DNA from: Pseudopyrenochaeta lycopersici
Taxonomy: Eukaryota > Ascomycota > Dothideomycetes > Pleosporales > Pseudopyrenochaetaceae
Assembly: GCA_003313425.1 (NCBI GenBank)
Contig: NHZP01000076.1
Coordinates: 150,359 to 214,358, forward strand
DNA length: 64,000 bases
Direction: 5' to 3'
Below are positions 9,581 through 21,946 of this stretch, one piece after another. Under the pieces are notes generated by a model that saw nothing but the letters and a program-made list of their open reading frames with translations, did not search any database and was not told the origin of the DNA. Position 1 is the stretch's first letter; every line of letters begins with the position of its first letter. Made by a program: the position numbers and the translations under genes.

Positions 9581-10700
9581 TAGAACTAGACTCGTAGTAT
9601 TATGAGTATACTCATGAGTCTAGTATACTAGCACTACTTTGCCCAGGTATGCGTTCTGTTAGTACCCCACCGTAATATCTGTTGAGGTAACGTCAGTAGG
9701 ACTGAGGGAGACGCCCGGGTGCGGATTAGCATTTAGCTGAGTGCGTGGCATCGCGGATCAGCCAGCTTGGCGGGGACGAGGGTTACCCTGTGATCATATT
9801 GCCGGTTATCATTGTGCTGAACCACTATTGGCATCTTTATTTTGCGGTTGATAAGGGCTCATAGATTGTACACGCGTTTTGATCACCCGCTTATTCTTTG
9901 ATGCTAACTTTGCTAGGAAATTTTGCAGTTCACGGAAAGCATAGGCGTCACATTGTCGCTTGTGAAGGTTTAGCAGATACTAACTGTGCTCTAGCACTTA
10001 GGCGAGTGGGGATTGTTGAGATATTGTGCATGAGGCTAATCTCGGTGTTTAAAGGCTGCAATTAAACATGGGTCTTGCCGTAAACCTACAGGGAAAGAAA
10101 CACGGGCGACGGCTCTCCTCTCCCATCCCGGGAGACTAAGACCTCGCTTGGAAGTTAAACTTACTGCCTCTATATACTATGTATAGTAGTATAATAATGT
10201 AATCCTATTAAGAGTCTCTGCTCTTATCTCTATGGGAAACTAGAGTTTATTTTAGCGTCGCATGGAAGTCCTATAGGATCTCTACTTAGGGATTCCCGCT
10301 AGTAATCCTTTCCCTTGGCGGGGGATAGCAGTCACGAGAAAATTAGGGCTTCCTGTTGTTTCCTTTACCAGTTTACTGTGATATAGTCAGCTGAAGAATG
10401 CTAACATTTAAGCACATGAAAATTTTCTGTGATTTACTGTCTTATTATTTGCGGTAGTAATTAGCATATAAAGGGAACTGCGGGCACTAACTCTGGGGGA
10501 AACTTAAAATATCGGTTGTTAAACTCAACAGAATGTTCGATTAGGTAAATAACCATGACTCGATCGGGAACGTCATCTTGTTGGGGGACGGTGAGATCAT
10601 GATGCAGGCAGAAACTGGAAACTATCAGCTGTGAAACTCAACGGACTGCCCCACGGAATTGATGAGGGGTTTCCGAAGGAAGGGAAAGCTCACTGGAAAA
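9581..10700. other. non-coding stretch upstream of a secreted-protein gene
   Basis: No supported gene. Near 9600-9645 there is a palindromic AT-rich run built on ACTCATGAGT and CTAGTATACTAG. The stretch closer to 10500 is less AT-rich and serves as upstream region for the gene at 10836. Confidence 0.4.
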
Positions 10701-10703
10701 TAA

Positions 10704-10713
10704 TATATAAAAG
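10704..10713 (+). promoter_or_regulatory. TATA box
   Basis: TATATAAAAG lies about 125 bp before the start codon of the secreted-protein gene at 10836, a normal distance in filamentous fungi. No other TATA-like run is as well placed. Confidence 0.5.
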
Positions 10714-10835
10714 AGTCTTGATTCACTCCCAAGAACTCTATCATCCTCAAACAGTTCCTTGGTTTGCTGAAGACAAAATCATATCGAAACATTCCAAAAT
10801 TCAAATTGCTATCCAAACGTCGAAAAATCACCAAG

Positions 10836-11471
10836 ATGCTCTTCAAGCAAACTTTTGCACTTGCCACTATGCTTGCTACCACAAGCGTTCTTGCGGCGCC
10901 TAGTCCTTACGATGGCAGAGGTGGCAAGGGCTACAAGGACGGCAAAGGTAACCACGGCTACGACATCGATTATCAGGGCCACGAATACCGCGACAACAAC
11001 AACAATCAGGCCTATCCCTACAATTCCTGCGGCTGGGGCTACAAGTATTACGACAGTGATAAGAAGTGCCACATCGAGCGTTGCCCACCTGGCAAGGCTT
11101 ATTGGGACGAGGAGGAGAAGTGTAAGGACAAGCCAAAGTGTAAGTTACTTTTTTGGTTGCTCGCTACTCTCCAGGCATACTGACTACCTGTCCCTTTAGG
11201 CTCTTTTGGACACTACTGGGACGAAAATAAATGCGACTGCAATGAGTCTCACCAATGTGACAAAGAGCCTGGAACTAAGTGGGATGATGTTGGGCAGAAG
11301 TGCCGTAAGCCCTACTACCACGATGACAAGAAGTGTGGTAAGGGTGAAGAGTGGGATGATGCAGGCAAGAAGTGCAAGAAGTATGTCGGAAACTGCGGAT
11401 CATACATGGGCTGGGATGGAGAAAGTAAAGAATGCGTGGCATGGGGACGAGACTTCGATTACAAAGGCTAA
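10836..11471 (+). CDS. small secreted Cys/Trp-rich repeat protein (effector-like)
   Basis: Two exons, 10836-11139 and 11200-11471, around a 60-nt GTAAGT...TTTAG intron with an ACTGAC branch site, encode 191 residues. The start follows CACCAAG, a good context. Residues 1-20 (MLFKQTFALATMLATTSVLA) are a signal peptide. The next 50 residues are Gly/Tyr/Asn-rich. The rest holds 13 cysteines and five copies of a W-D-x(3-5)-C unit: YWDEEEKC, YWDENKC, KWDDVGQKC, EWDDAGKKC and GWDGESKEC, with two related Tyr versions. I do not recognise the family. The Cys count, signal peptide, small size and position in a transposon-rich region fit a secreted effector or wall-associated protein; the repeated motif could bind carbohydrate or metal, which is only a guess. 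The frame is intact amid RIP-damaged DNA. Confidence 0.85.
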
Positions 11472-11477
11472 TAGTGG

Positions 11478-12125
11478 CTGGTGTTGGAACTTGGTGCTTC
11501 CAGTCCATTTGAAACAGTTGCGATTGATATTATTAAGCTTGATGTCATTAGATACAATGGTCACCGCTACGTATTCCATAGATTTGATCTGTACACCAAG
11601 TTTAATTTCGTCTATACAATTCTGAAACGAGACAAACCAATGCTGCTTAATGTCTTAACGCGCCTAGATAGATCTATCAAGCGCGAATTCAATACTAAAG
11701 TTATATTCTTAGTTGCCGATGATGAACGAGGATATAGTTTTGTAGACAATTTAGCGCTAGCATAATGCAATTAAGAAGGAATTAGATTACAGATCAGAGC
11801 ACCTCACATTAAAGAGCAGAACGGCTCAGCAGAACACTCTGGCAAGAACCTCATTGATCGTTCATGATCTATGCGAGTCACATCGAACCTACCTCTCGCA
11901 CTCGCTCCTGAAATATACGTCGCGACGCGGCGGCATATCTACTCAACCGTACACCAACGCGAGCAATGACTGTATTATAAGAAAGTCCATTAATACTTGG
12001 GATTAGTTGTTGCGGCGCGTTAGCAAGCAATACTTGAAATGGTAGAGTAAGGCATATAAGTTTCTAAGCCTAGATCTGCGTGTGAATAAAGGCCACCCTC
12101 GACGTTTGCGCGGGACCTATTTCGC
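11478..12125 (+). pseudogene. copia integrase fragment
   Basis: Starting seven bases after the stop of the secreted-protein gene, the frame reads PFETVAIDIIKLDVIRYNGH, then FLVADDERGYS and APHIKEQNGSAEHSGKNLI, the core of a Ty1/copia retroviral-type integrase (D...D...E region). After about 11850 the reading frame is broken by stops but remains copia-like to roughly 12125. No LTRs accompany it. It is less damaged than the full copia element at 21.8-27.3 kb and is probably a different family. Confidence 0.75.
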
Positions 12126-12378
12126 ACTCCGCACTTAGTAGTCCTTACCCTCTATCCTTTATTCCATTCCTAGCCTGGCCGCGCTAATGTGGTTGCGCCC
12201 GCCCTTCGTCTCTATTTTCTCTCCTGCACACTGTCGCTTTCCCTGCTCCTATAATTCCTATGGAGATCTTTGCTCGTCATACGGTCTATACTGTTGGCAA
12301 GGAACATACTTTCAGCAAAGACTGCAGGACTGTTTGCAATTAACGAGGCGGCTAACTAGCTGCAGGATCCGCCGCATA
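12126..12378. other. intergenic, nothing recognised
   Basis: Short GC-moderate stretch between retrotransposon debris and the telomere-like block. One short plus frame crosses it without recognisable features. Confidence 0.35.
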
Positions 12379-12546
12379 GGCTGGTCGGTGGGTATAGGTT
12401 TGGTCGGGGTTGGGTTGCATTACATAAGACCCTAACCCAACCCCAGCCCCAACCTAATTTTTGAAAGTACTCTTAGATTTAGGTAGGGGGTTAGGTCGCA
12501 CGGACCCTAGGTTAGGGTTAGGTTAAGTCTAGGTTGTCGCCTAGGT
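12379..12546. repeat. degenerate telomere-like block with hairpin
   Basis: The plus strand holds GGTTTGGTCGGGGTTGGGTT (12397-12416) followed, after an 11-nt loop, by its near complement AACCCAACCCCAGCCCCAAC, so a long GC-rich hairpin can form. Beyond it, at 12510-12535, is GGTTAGGGTTAGGTTA, close to TTAGGG telomere repeats. It abuts the pogo-type element at 12549. It looks like an interstitial remnant of telomere-type DNA. Confidence 0.6.
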
Positions 12547-12548
12547 TA

Positions 12549-14391
12549 ACGTGTTCCACCACTCAGTGGGCAACACCAGTCAGTAGGCCACCTCATCAAA
12601 ACAGGCGGATCTCAACGCACGAAAACGCGACAACTACGCAGTAAATTTACTAGTAAATATAGTAGTATTACTCTCTATCTTTGTCTACACGAAGTCTGAT
12701 TGTAACCTTGAGTTCCGCATTTAGTGCAGGTTAGTAGTGCTCGTTGCTGAGGCCGAGAAGCCTCCTCCTCTACCCTCAAGTTTAAGGCTATTTTAGTAGC
12801 TACAGCTAACGCGCGACCTGCCTTAACCTGTAAGGCACCTCCAGCTGCAATATATTGTCGCTGTTTATCCTTCCTACGTCGTAAACGCGTGTTTAAGGCA
12901 CGAAGTTTACTGTTTTCCTCTGTTAAGATTGTAGCTGAGTTTATAGCTAGCTGACAGCCTTTGACGAGCTGAGCGAGAGCCCTGCTTAAGGGGCTCTGTA
13001 ATTGACGTTGAAGGAGCTCACGTACGAGGCGGGCCTGTTAATCAAGTTGATCAGTAGTGTGAGGCGTTTCTGTTGTCCAAACAGCCTCAGCTGTGGCTGC
13101 TGTCTGTAGAGGAGACGGTGTACGGACAACTGTTAATGTTGATAGGACACGTTCAGGGTAAAACGGGACTAAGCCTGTCGCCCGAAAGCCTCCAAGGATA
13201 TTTAAGGTTAAGAAAACAATTATACGTATACATAGATATATATAGAGAAATTCGTCCTTATTAATAAACTGCACCTGTTAGCGCGTAAGCCTGTCTATTA
13301 CTTATCCGTACGCTGTCTTAAGAGGAGAGAAGTAACTAATATTAAGAGGCTGCAGCTTGTAAGATATATAAGGAGGCATGCAGAGGGTAATAATATTCCT
13401 CTCTGCGCAGTAAGTATTAAACGCAGGCGTCGCGTGGCTGCTATAGCTATCTAGTATAAGAAGGTAATAGCCTCTAATTATACGTAAGGCTGTAAGGACG
13501 TTAAAATGCTTCAACTAGGCAAGGCTAAGGTTGTTAGTTGTCCATCTGTTGTCGCTCACACTAATACTCCAGTCGCTAGGCAGCTTAAGCTTAGGACTAT
13601 ACCACGACGCCTAGTGGACCTTGCCCTTAAGGATAATAAAGGGAGGCAGTACAAAGCCTACAGCGCTCACACACTTAATTGTTATTGTCTAGTTACAGTT
13701 GCTAGGCTGTACAACAGTTACTTGTCTGATAGTATCAGAGCTAGTAATAACCTTTAATGTTGAGGCGATACCCATCATAAACCTAGTCTTATTAAAGTTA
13801 TACGTGTCCTCGTCTAATATCCTGTACGTCTAAATAGTGTCCCTTATAAGGCTATACTAGCTGTTTATCTTTATAGGATCCTTATATTTTGCGCGCTGTA
13901 AGTAGAATTTACAGTTCTACTTTGTTTGAAGCTCTGATTGAGCCCTAACAAAACGAGAGACCCAGTTTTTACTAAGAGGAGGTGGAGGAGGCTGCTGGCC
14001 TCGTGCAGCAAGAAGAGCGTCTCCTATCTGACGTACGTTAATAATATGAGGCGGAAAGCATCGTCGATCAAGCTCTAGTATCTATTGAACAAGGCTCTGT
14101 TCCTTAGTAGGCGTTAGCTTACGTTTCCGTGCGTTAGTGGTAGGTTGAGGCTGATAGCCTTTGAGGCGCCGTTGCAGCGTTGTTCGAGGGACACTAAACA
14201 GGTGCGCAGCCCTACGCACACTTTTAATTTGTTGCAAATTAATTGCCTAAGACGCAAGAAGGACTCGGCCCTCCTTTTGAGCTACTAGAGGCTGTTGTTG
14301 CGTAGCCATTTAAGTTGTTGTGTGGGCAAGCGCGTTAGTGTTGATAAGGTGGCCCACTGACTGGTGTTGCCCACTGAGTAGTAGAACACGT
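12549..14391 (-). mobile_element. pogo/Fot1-type DNA transposon, inactive
   Basis: Inverted termini of about 45 bp (ACGTGTTCCACCACTCAGTG... at 12549 and its complement ending at 14391) are flanked by TA on both sides, the pogo/mariner target. The minus strand carries a DDE_1 transposase: LLILDSYSSHATPAFNTYC at about 13450-13400 (first catalytic Asp), CMPPYISYKLQPLNISYFSP, then GGFRATGLVPFYPERVLSTL near 13200. Stops such as the TAG in LA-stop-LKHF stand where related proteins have Trp. A helix-turn-helix N-terminus is suggested near 14150-14300. The element is dead. Confidence 0.85.
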
Positions 14392-14545
14392 TAAGATAGG
14401 GTCTTACTAATAGAATTAGCCAATTATAACCTTAAGCTATCACAGCGCTAGGACTCTTAAGGAGCGTAGCGCTAGGACAAAGCAGTACCGTAAAAATTTG
14501 CTAAACTCGCCAAACGCTAGCAGGGGGCGGCCCCGCCAGGATTAC

Positions 14546-14847
14546 TGTCAGGGTTCAATCCTTTCAGGTTACTAGACGCAGGTGAAAGGGTTCAATCCTT
14601 CCAAGTTACTAGACGCAGGTGAAAGGTAACGATCCTGCCAAGTTACTAGACGCAGGTGAAAGGTAACTGTTACCTCTTACCTTTCACCAAGCTAGGTAAC
14701 TGGATCGGGACTAGCCTGCTCTAGCTTATGTATATAGGCAGCACCTCTCCCCTAAAGGTGAGAGGTATCTGCTATTTTGTCCATTTCCTTTTAAATTAAG
14801 TTTCTTTAACTAAGACCGTCCTAACTGTGCGTGTTAACTGCCTTACA
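14546..14847 (+). repeat. 5' LTR of gypsy element
   Basis: 302 bp, TGTCAG...CTTACA, with a copy of equal length at 27676-27977 differing at only a few positions. Near its start are three tandem copies of a 36-bp unit containing GTTACTAGACGCAGGTGAAA. It is preceded by target-site ATTAC (14541-14545). Confidence 0.95.
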
Positions 14848-17800
14848 TAATAGCAGATTATACAGCGCTTTGGCTCCTCTCCGTAGTTAACACACAGTTG
14901 CTTACGCTGTTACCTCTTAGGTAAGTTTAACAGTAAGGTGGTACTAACGTACTAGAACCAGATCCTATCCCCCCTTAGTTAAGCTTTAGGATAGCCCTCG
15001 CACGATAGTTAATTTACAGTGCTATCCTCTGCTACTAGTTTAGCCAAAATTTTATAAGCTATTCCCCCTTAGTTAAGCTTTAGAATAGCCTAGAATTTGC
15101 TAGGTTTCCTTACTAGTAACCTGTTTCGCACCTTAGTGCCTGCGCTTTGCGCTACCTAAACGCTAGGATTATTATTAATAAGACACGTCCTATTGTTCTC
15201 TTCCTTAAATAGGAACACTCTAGGGATTATTCCTACTTTCACATACTATAGTCTGTGCATGTGTTTTAATTTCGCGCACGTGCTGCCTTAAGCACGCATT
15301 TACCCTCTAAAACTTCCTAATTAGGTAATTCTCTAAACTTAGCCTATGTATAACACTCCTAAGTATTTCTCCTAGTCCTAGCAACCTCACCTAACTAATA
15401 ATACTACTTAACTAACAGTTAAATCTTAAGTCTGCTTACTAAAGCTTAAGGATTCCCTCTAGTTTTACTTTAACTTTTACTTTTACTTCTATATCTACTC
15501 TTACTTCTATCTAACCTTCTTTGTTCAGCCTAATAGCAGACAGCTCTTATAATAAAGAGTCCTCTAGCTAGCAGCCTAAATTTTAAGCCTATTAGAAAGA
15601 TGACGCGTTAGCTAAAATATAGGCGGCTTGTGATTAACTTAGGGAAAGGGCCTGTTAACGCTAGGAGAAGAACAAGAATAAGGCTATAGAGGATTCAGAA
15701 CTAGTTATCTTAGAAAACCCTGTTATTAAAGACGTAGAGTACCCTAAATTTGCGCTGACAAGCTCCTGTACTAACTTATTGACTGAGGAAGTTAACCTAC
15801 ATTCCTTCTCTCGCGATACGATACAGCGTGCTACAGAAGCTTATTAGATGTAGCTACGTAAGGAAGCTACTAATCTAGGTCTCCCTAAGGACTTTAATAA
15901 CTATCTTCCTCTAGGTAGCCTTCTAGGTTTACTACTATCCGTAAGCTTAAGTCTACCTACTTCTATTCAGCGATTAGCACCCTTAGGTATCTAGCTTATA
16001 AAGAACTACCCTAGTAAGTTCTTAAGCCTTAAGCCTACGCAACTTGCACGCCTAACAACACTATTTAGGTGTGCCCTGCATACTCTTAATAAGGATAAGA
16101 AGTCGTTAGAGATACGCTACCTTAACACTTCTACTCTAAAGCAGGAACTAACTAAACAACAACGCAGCTTTACTTAATAAAAGGATAAGCTAGTTAAAGA
16201 ATATAATAAGCTTAGTAAGTAGTAGAATAAGCTCGTCGCTAACTATAAGACCTTAGAAGGTTCGTTATAAGAAATTAAGAATAAGCGTAACTCTGCGTTA
16301 CGCAACCGTCTGTTATCTAGCTCTCCTAAGGTTTTAGGCCTTACTAGACTTACTCTATTACAGCTAGCCCTAGGAGCTATAAATAAGCCTCTACTAGAAG
16401 GAATAAGTATGCCTACACGAATCCTCCCCTAAGGTAACATAGCGGGCGGTATTCTTAATAAGTTTAGTTCCCCTTAGCGTGTTCCGCTCTTAACTAACCT
16501 TCCTCTTACTTGCGAATACTAAACATCCCTAGGCAACATAGTAACGCTAAGCCCTTATCTAACTAAGCTCTACTATAAGATTAAGGGGTTACATTAGTTC
16601 TTATCTATAAAGAATAAGTAAATTTAGGTGCCTCTAGTATACTCTAGGGGTCCTAATCTTTATAAGTAGATTATAAAGATACTTAGCTATTTTAAAAATA
16701 ATAGGTTAGACTAGTAATATAATAACATGCAAGCATAATTTATCTTTTAAGCTACTAGCAGTTCTGCTTAAACCTTGCTGCGAGAGTCTAATAGGTTTTC
16801 ATGTTAATATAAAGATAACTTTAAGTATTTTTATATCTTTAACTCTATCTTTAGTAACTATAACTACTATATTATAGCAGAATAGTAATATAATACTTTA
16901 GTCTTCCTAGAACGTAGCTCGCTAGAATACCCTACTACAGTTAAAGTATAGGCTCTATTCTAGACAGAGTTTAACGCTATTACTACTTAGCTTAGATAGA
17001 TTACTGTAACTTAAGTGTATAAGCTTTGGGCTAAGCTTCTAGGCTATCTCTAACAGAGCCTTAGTAGCGCGCCCGCTGTCTATACTGCTGCTAACTTCTA
17101 ATCTCTTTGCAATATAATTAATAATGCATGTTAGAGCTACGACCTCTAGCAATTGCCTTAGTATCTCGCTAATTAAACAAAGGGGCGTAACGCGCCAGCT
17201 AGACTAAGCCTAGCACCGCCTCGTAAATTTGTTCTAAGGATAGCGGTAGATAAGCCTATTAAGAAAGCTAGTGAGCCTGCTCTAGGCCTACGTCCGTTAT
17301 TTAAAGATAATAGAATAGGTAACTATAAGCTAGCTAACGGTCCTAAGCCTTATAACGCGGACTCTAGCTGTAACTAGTATTAAGGAAATCCGCGCAGTAA
17401 CCTAGCTACTAATTATTATATGCACGCAAGCCTAGAGACTAGTAACTCTAACTACAAAGAAGCCTCTAACAGCAACAGTAATAAAGCTAAGGTTGTTATT
17501 TATTTAGGGGAAGAGTAACCCTAGATAAAAGTCCTTTATCTAGGGTTAATAATTAGTTTTAGGAAACCGCGCTAGCTACTACTTACTAGGGCGGCATACA
17601 TAAGCCTGTAGCGCAGGCACTCCTGTAACGCACGCAGGCTGTCTAGAAAGATAAGCTATGTCTAGACAGCCTAGACTAGTTCGCTTTCACGAGCATAATT
17701 AGATAACAAGAAAACGCCCCCTACGTCGCCTGGACATTAGTAGACAACAGAGCAGATACAAACTTTATCTTACAGCGGTTCCTCTAGCTTACCTAAGGGT

Positions 17801-18200
17801 TCTAACTAATTCCTCTTATTACACCTATTATATGCGAAGGATACAAAGGTATTACTTTAGAATCTATTACTTATAGGGTTAAATTCTACATAAAAATTAA
17901 TTCCTACTTTAAGCACACTTCTGCCTATGTTCTTAACTAGTGTAGAGCCTTTAACCTAGTATTAGGATTCCGCTAGAGGAAACTATATATACTACGCTTT
18001 AATTACTATTAGGGTATAATTAAATTCCCTAACGCATACTACTAAACAGAATGCTGGTAACACTTACATACACTACAAGTCGTCTGCAAGCGAGCTACGC
18101 CTAACGCCTCCACACAGCCTAGTTCCTCTACAGATAGTAGGAATGAAGGTAAGACTAGCTAATAACAAGCAAAGTTAGATACCGCAGCCCCAGCAAAGCC
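14848..18200 (+). pseudogene. gypsy gag and protease region, RIP-degraded
   Basis: The leader and gag region of the Ty3/gypsy element. From about 16300 the translation resembles fungal gypsy gag (for example LSPYLTKLYYKIKGLHQFLS once stops are ignored). Near 17735 a retroviral-type aspartic protease begins with TLVDNRADTNFI, where the usual Asp-Ser-Gly-Ala active site has become Asp-Asn-Arg-Ala. Stops are frequent and nearly all TAG/TAA. No zinc knuckle is obvious. Confidence 0.7.
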
Positions 18201-21200
18201 AGATGACAAACACTAAGTACTACACTAGTAAACTAAACCTGCGGTAGGCATTAAGGTCGTCTTACTAAGAGCTATTTAGGCGTTTGCTAAACAAAAAAAC
18301 TACCCTCTGTTCATAATAGTTTGTCGCTCACTACCAGGAGTGTTACAGAAAATCCGCCGCGTAGCGGCATAAAAGGACTATAATAAGTTCTTTAACCCTC
18401 CTAAGGAAGTCTTATTAAAAGATATCCTGCCTCCGCACCTGCTTAAGGAATATGCCTTAATTATTCCTGTGTTTAACAAAGCAGCCGCAGCTAAGCTCCT
18501 AGATTACTTAGAACATAACTACGAGATTAAGCTTAAGCTAGGAGCTAAGGTGCCTAATTATTAAGTAAGACTATTTTCTAGTAAATAGTTTAAAGCTGTT
18601 AAGTAATATATTCAGGAGATAGAGGCCTGGGATTTTATCTTCTAGAGACCCTCTACTACACGAAATAACTTACTTATTATCGCTAAACCTAGTAGTAGTA
18701 TCTAAGTCTGCGTAGATTATTAAGACCTTAACAAAGCCTCCGTTAAGGATTAATACCTAATTCCTTTCTTCTGCGAGACTTTAGCTAAACTTAACAAAGC
18801 TGTTATCTTTTCTAAATTTAATGTTGTGCACGCTTTTTATTAAATTCGCATGAAGCCTAGTTTAGAGTAGCTTACTGCCTTCTCTACGCGTTAGGGCACT
18901 TATTAATACCGCGTAATGCCTATAGGCCTCTGTAATACTCTAGCTACGTTTTAAAAGGTAATTAACAGCACTCTTTTTAAGTACCTTAATAAGTTTTATA
19001 CCGCCTATCTAGATAATATCTTAGTTTTCTTAGAATTAGTAGAAGCCCACATAGAGCATGTAAAAAAGGTGCTTACGCGCCTTAAGGAAAAAAGGTTCTA
19101 TATAGACCCGCGCAAATTAGAATTTTACACAGACTATATTAAGTTCCTAAGTATAATAATTATAAATAAAGGTATTAAAATTAACTCTAAGAAGATTAAG
19201 GCTGTATAGTAATAGGAAATACTAAAGACTGCCTAAGATGTGCTTACTTTCCTTAGGTACACTAGCTTCTCCCGGCGCTTTATTAAAGGCTACTTAAAGA
19301 TAGCGTTACTACTTATACGCTTATTAAGGCTACTATTATAGAAAAGAAAAGTAGCTATCCTAACAAACCTGCCTATAAGAAGGTTTATTATAAGCTAATT
19401 GTATAGAGGGAGAAGAAAGTAAAAGCTTTTAAGGCTCTTAAAGTAGCATTTTGTGTAGGCGTAGTATTAAAGCATTTTAATCCTGCTAAGCAAATCTACA
19501 TCTTTACTAATGTGTTAGGATATGTATTAGGCGGGGTTATAAAGTAATATAATAATAAGGACGTCTTATAACCCGTTACTTTCTTTTTAAAGAAACACTC
19601 CCTAGCAGAGTGTAACTATAATATCTATAATCTTAAACTTATAGTAATTATACAGGCATTTAAAGAATAGGAGCCTAAACTTATAGGCTCTTCTTAACTA
19701 ATACAGGTAATAACAGACTATAAGAACCTAGAATAGTTTATAACAACTAAAAAACTTAGCTAATAGTAAGCACAGTAGTCCTTATTTCTTAGCTAGTTTA
19801 ACTTTAAGATTGTCTATGCCCTTAGGGAAACTAATAGTAAAGCAGACGCTTTAAGCTGTTAACCTTAGGATACCCTAACAGACGCAGAAGACCCTCGTCA
19901 CAGTACACGGGCTGCTATTCTTAGACCCCGAGTGCTCTCCCTAGGCATGCAACTAGCAGTTGCAACAGCCTTACGCGCCTTAGCCCTTAGTTAACCTAAG
20001 TCCCTAGACTAAATATCCTAGGAATAAGCTAAGGTAGTATAATTTTACTTTACCCGCGCTCGTAGAACAGACTTTCCTGCAGAATTTAATAATAATAATA
20101 ATAATCCTACGCCTATTAACAGTATAATAGATCCTTCGCTGCCTTATTATAAGGACGACTATTAGTTAATAGAAGAAATCCTAAACGCTGCGTACGCTAA
20201 CAACGCTATAGCTAAAAAGGCCTTCGAAGCTATTAACACGGAAACTACTAAATTACTATTATAGTTTTATAAGAATAGCTACTACTTCTCTGCTACAGAC
20301 CTGTTAAGCACAGGTAAAGGAGCTTCCTAACGCCTGTGGATAGATAATACTAGGCTTTACATGCCTCCTAACCTATAGTTGCGCCGACGCATTATAGAGT
20401 TATGTTATAACTATTAAATCGCTGGTCATAAGGGCCCTCGCAACACGTTCTTCCTTATGTACTCGCAGTATTACTAGCTAAAGATACACCTGTTAATTAA
20501 ATAGTATTACGACGCGTGCGCTACTTGTCGCTGAATAAAAAGCCCTCAGGACAGCAAGCATAGTTACTTATAGCTACTGCTAGTGCCTTATAGACGCTAG
20601 ACAGAAATTTTAGTTAATTTTATTTAAGATTTACCTGCCTCTTAGCTAGATAGCTATACTTTTAAGAATATCCTTGTTATTATAGACCGCCTTATAAAAA
20701 GACAGTATTTTTTCTCTACGTATGGCTGTACTGTAGCTAAAGCCGCTAGGTGCTTTATAGAGGTCTTTAAATTGCATAGCATTCTCCTTAGTATTATCTC
20801 TAACCGCGGTTTAAATTTCGTTAGTTAGTTTTAGAGGCGGGTCTGTAAGCGACTGCGTATCTAACAGCGCTTGTTAACAGCCTATCACCCTAAATCAGAC
20901 AGGCAGACTAAGCGGGCAAATTAAGCCTTAGAAATTTATCTTCGTCAGTACATTAACTACGCGCAAACTGACTAGGCTACCTAGCTTTACGTCGCTAAGT
21001 TTTAGGCCAACAATACAGTTAACGCCTCTACAGGCATGACGCCATTCTTTGCGGATCTCAGATATTACCCTTGCAGTAGCATACACCTAGGGGAAAACCA
21101 TAATAAAAAGCTTAGTAGCACCGCAGCTAGTAATAAAATCCAGGTAGACGAGCTTATAAACACCTACGCGGACCTAGTTACTTATTTATAAGAACAAATG

Positions 21201-21818
21201 CTATAAGCTTAACAAGAATAAGCTTACTACGCTAACACCTCTCGCTAATTAGTGCTAAAGTACGCTGTTAGAGACTAAGTCATAGTTAATATAATTAATT
21301 AGTCTACTAAATAGGAATTAAAGAAGCTGGACCTTAAGTAGGCAGGGCCTTACAGTATTACGAGAGTCGTGCATAACAGCCAGGCGTATTAATTAGACCT
21401 TCTACCAGACATGTTAGGCAGCAGAGTTTTTCCTATGTTTTACCCTAAGCTTCTTTAGCCTGCGCCCTTAAAAGAGCTTCTAGATTAAGCGCCAGCTTAG
21501 CTAGTAGCTGTTAAGGTAATTAATCCTAATAGTAAGGTTTAAGACAAGTAGCTTATTAATAATTTTCTTAATTGCTAGCAAACTAGCGTTAAAGGCCGCT
21601 AAAAGCGCGAGTGGCAGTACCTGATTAAATAGACTAGATACCCAAAACCCACCTAGCACCCAGCGACTGAGTACCCTAATAACTACGACGCTTATCTGTT
21701 TTATTAGCGACAGCCTAATAAGCCTAAGCTACCTACTTACCGCATGCCTCCAAATTAGTCACTACTCAACGAGGATAGGCTAGCTGCAGAAGAGTATCTC
21801 AGCGGCGACGAAGGTATC
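18201..21818 (+). pseudogene. gypsy pol (RT, RNase H, integrase), RIP-degraded
   Basis: Reverse transcriptase lies at about 18410-19100, with VDY.DLNKASVKD near 18713 and the catalytic YLDN at 19006-19017, where the second Asp of YxDD has changed to Asn. RNase H follows to about 19860, ending ETNSKADALS. Integrase runs from about 20330, with the H..H and CATCR zinc site at 20400-20540 and a GLNFVS...AYHPKSDRQTKRAN block at 20800-20930. The tail reaches 21818. Dozens of in-frame TAG/TAA codons lie almost entirely at Gln positions while Trp codons are mostly intact. The copia element is inserted at 21823/21824. Confidence 0.9.
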
Positions 21819-21823
21819 TAAAC

Positions 21824-21946
21824 TGTTAGCTAACACGGTTAGCTCCTCACGTGCTCTGTTATATAAGCATCCACAGGGTATATAGTTCCCTTATGTCTTA
21901 TTTGATAGGAATCAACCTAGTTCCTCCTGCCTACTGCCCGCCAACA
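21824..21946 (+). repeat. 5' LTR of nested copia element
   Basis: 123 bp, TGTTAGCTAACACGG...CCGCCAACA, preceded by the target site TAAAC (21819-21823). It is followed by GTTATGAGCCC, the probable primer-binding site. It differs from the 3' LTR (27129-27251) at only a few bases. Confidence 0.95.

Noticed and set aside
14551..14565. GGTTCAATCC resembling a tRNA B box.
   Set aside because: It lies in the LTR repeat and no cloverleaf or A box can be drawn around it.
14546..14680. Three 36-bp repeats that look like a short CRISPR array.
   Set aside because: They are directly tandem without unique spacers, occur in both LTRs, and the genome is eukaryotic.
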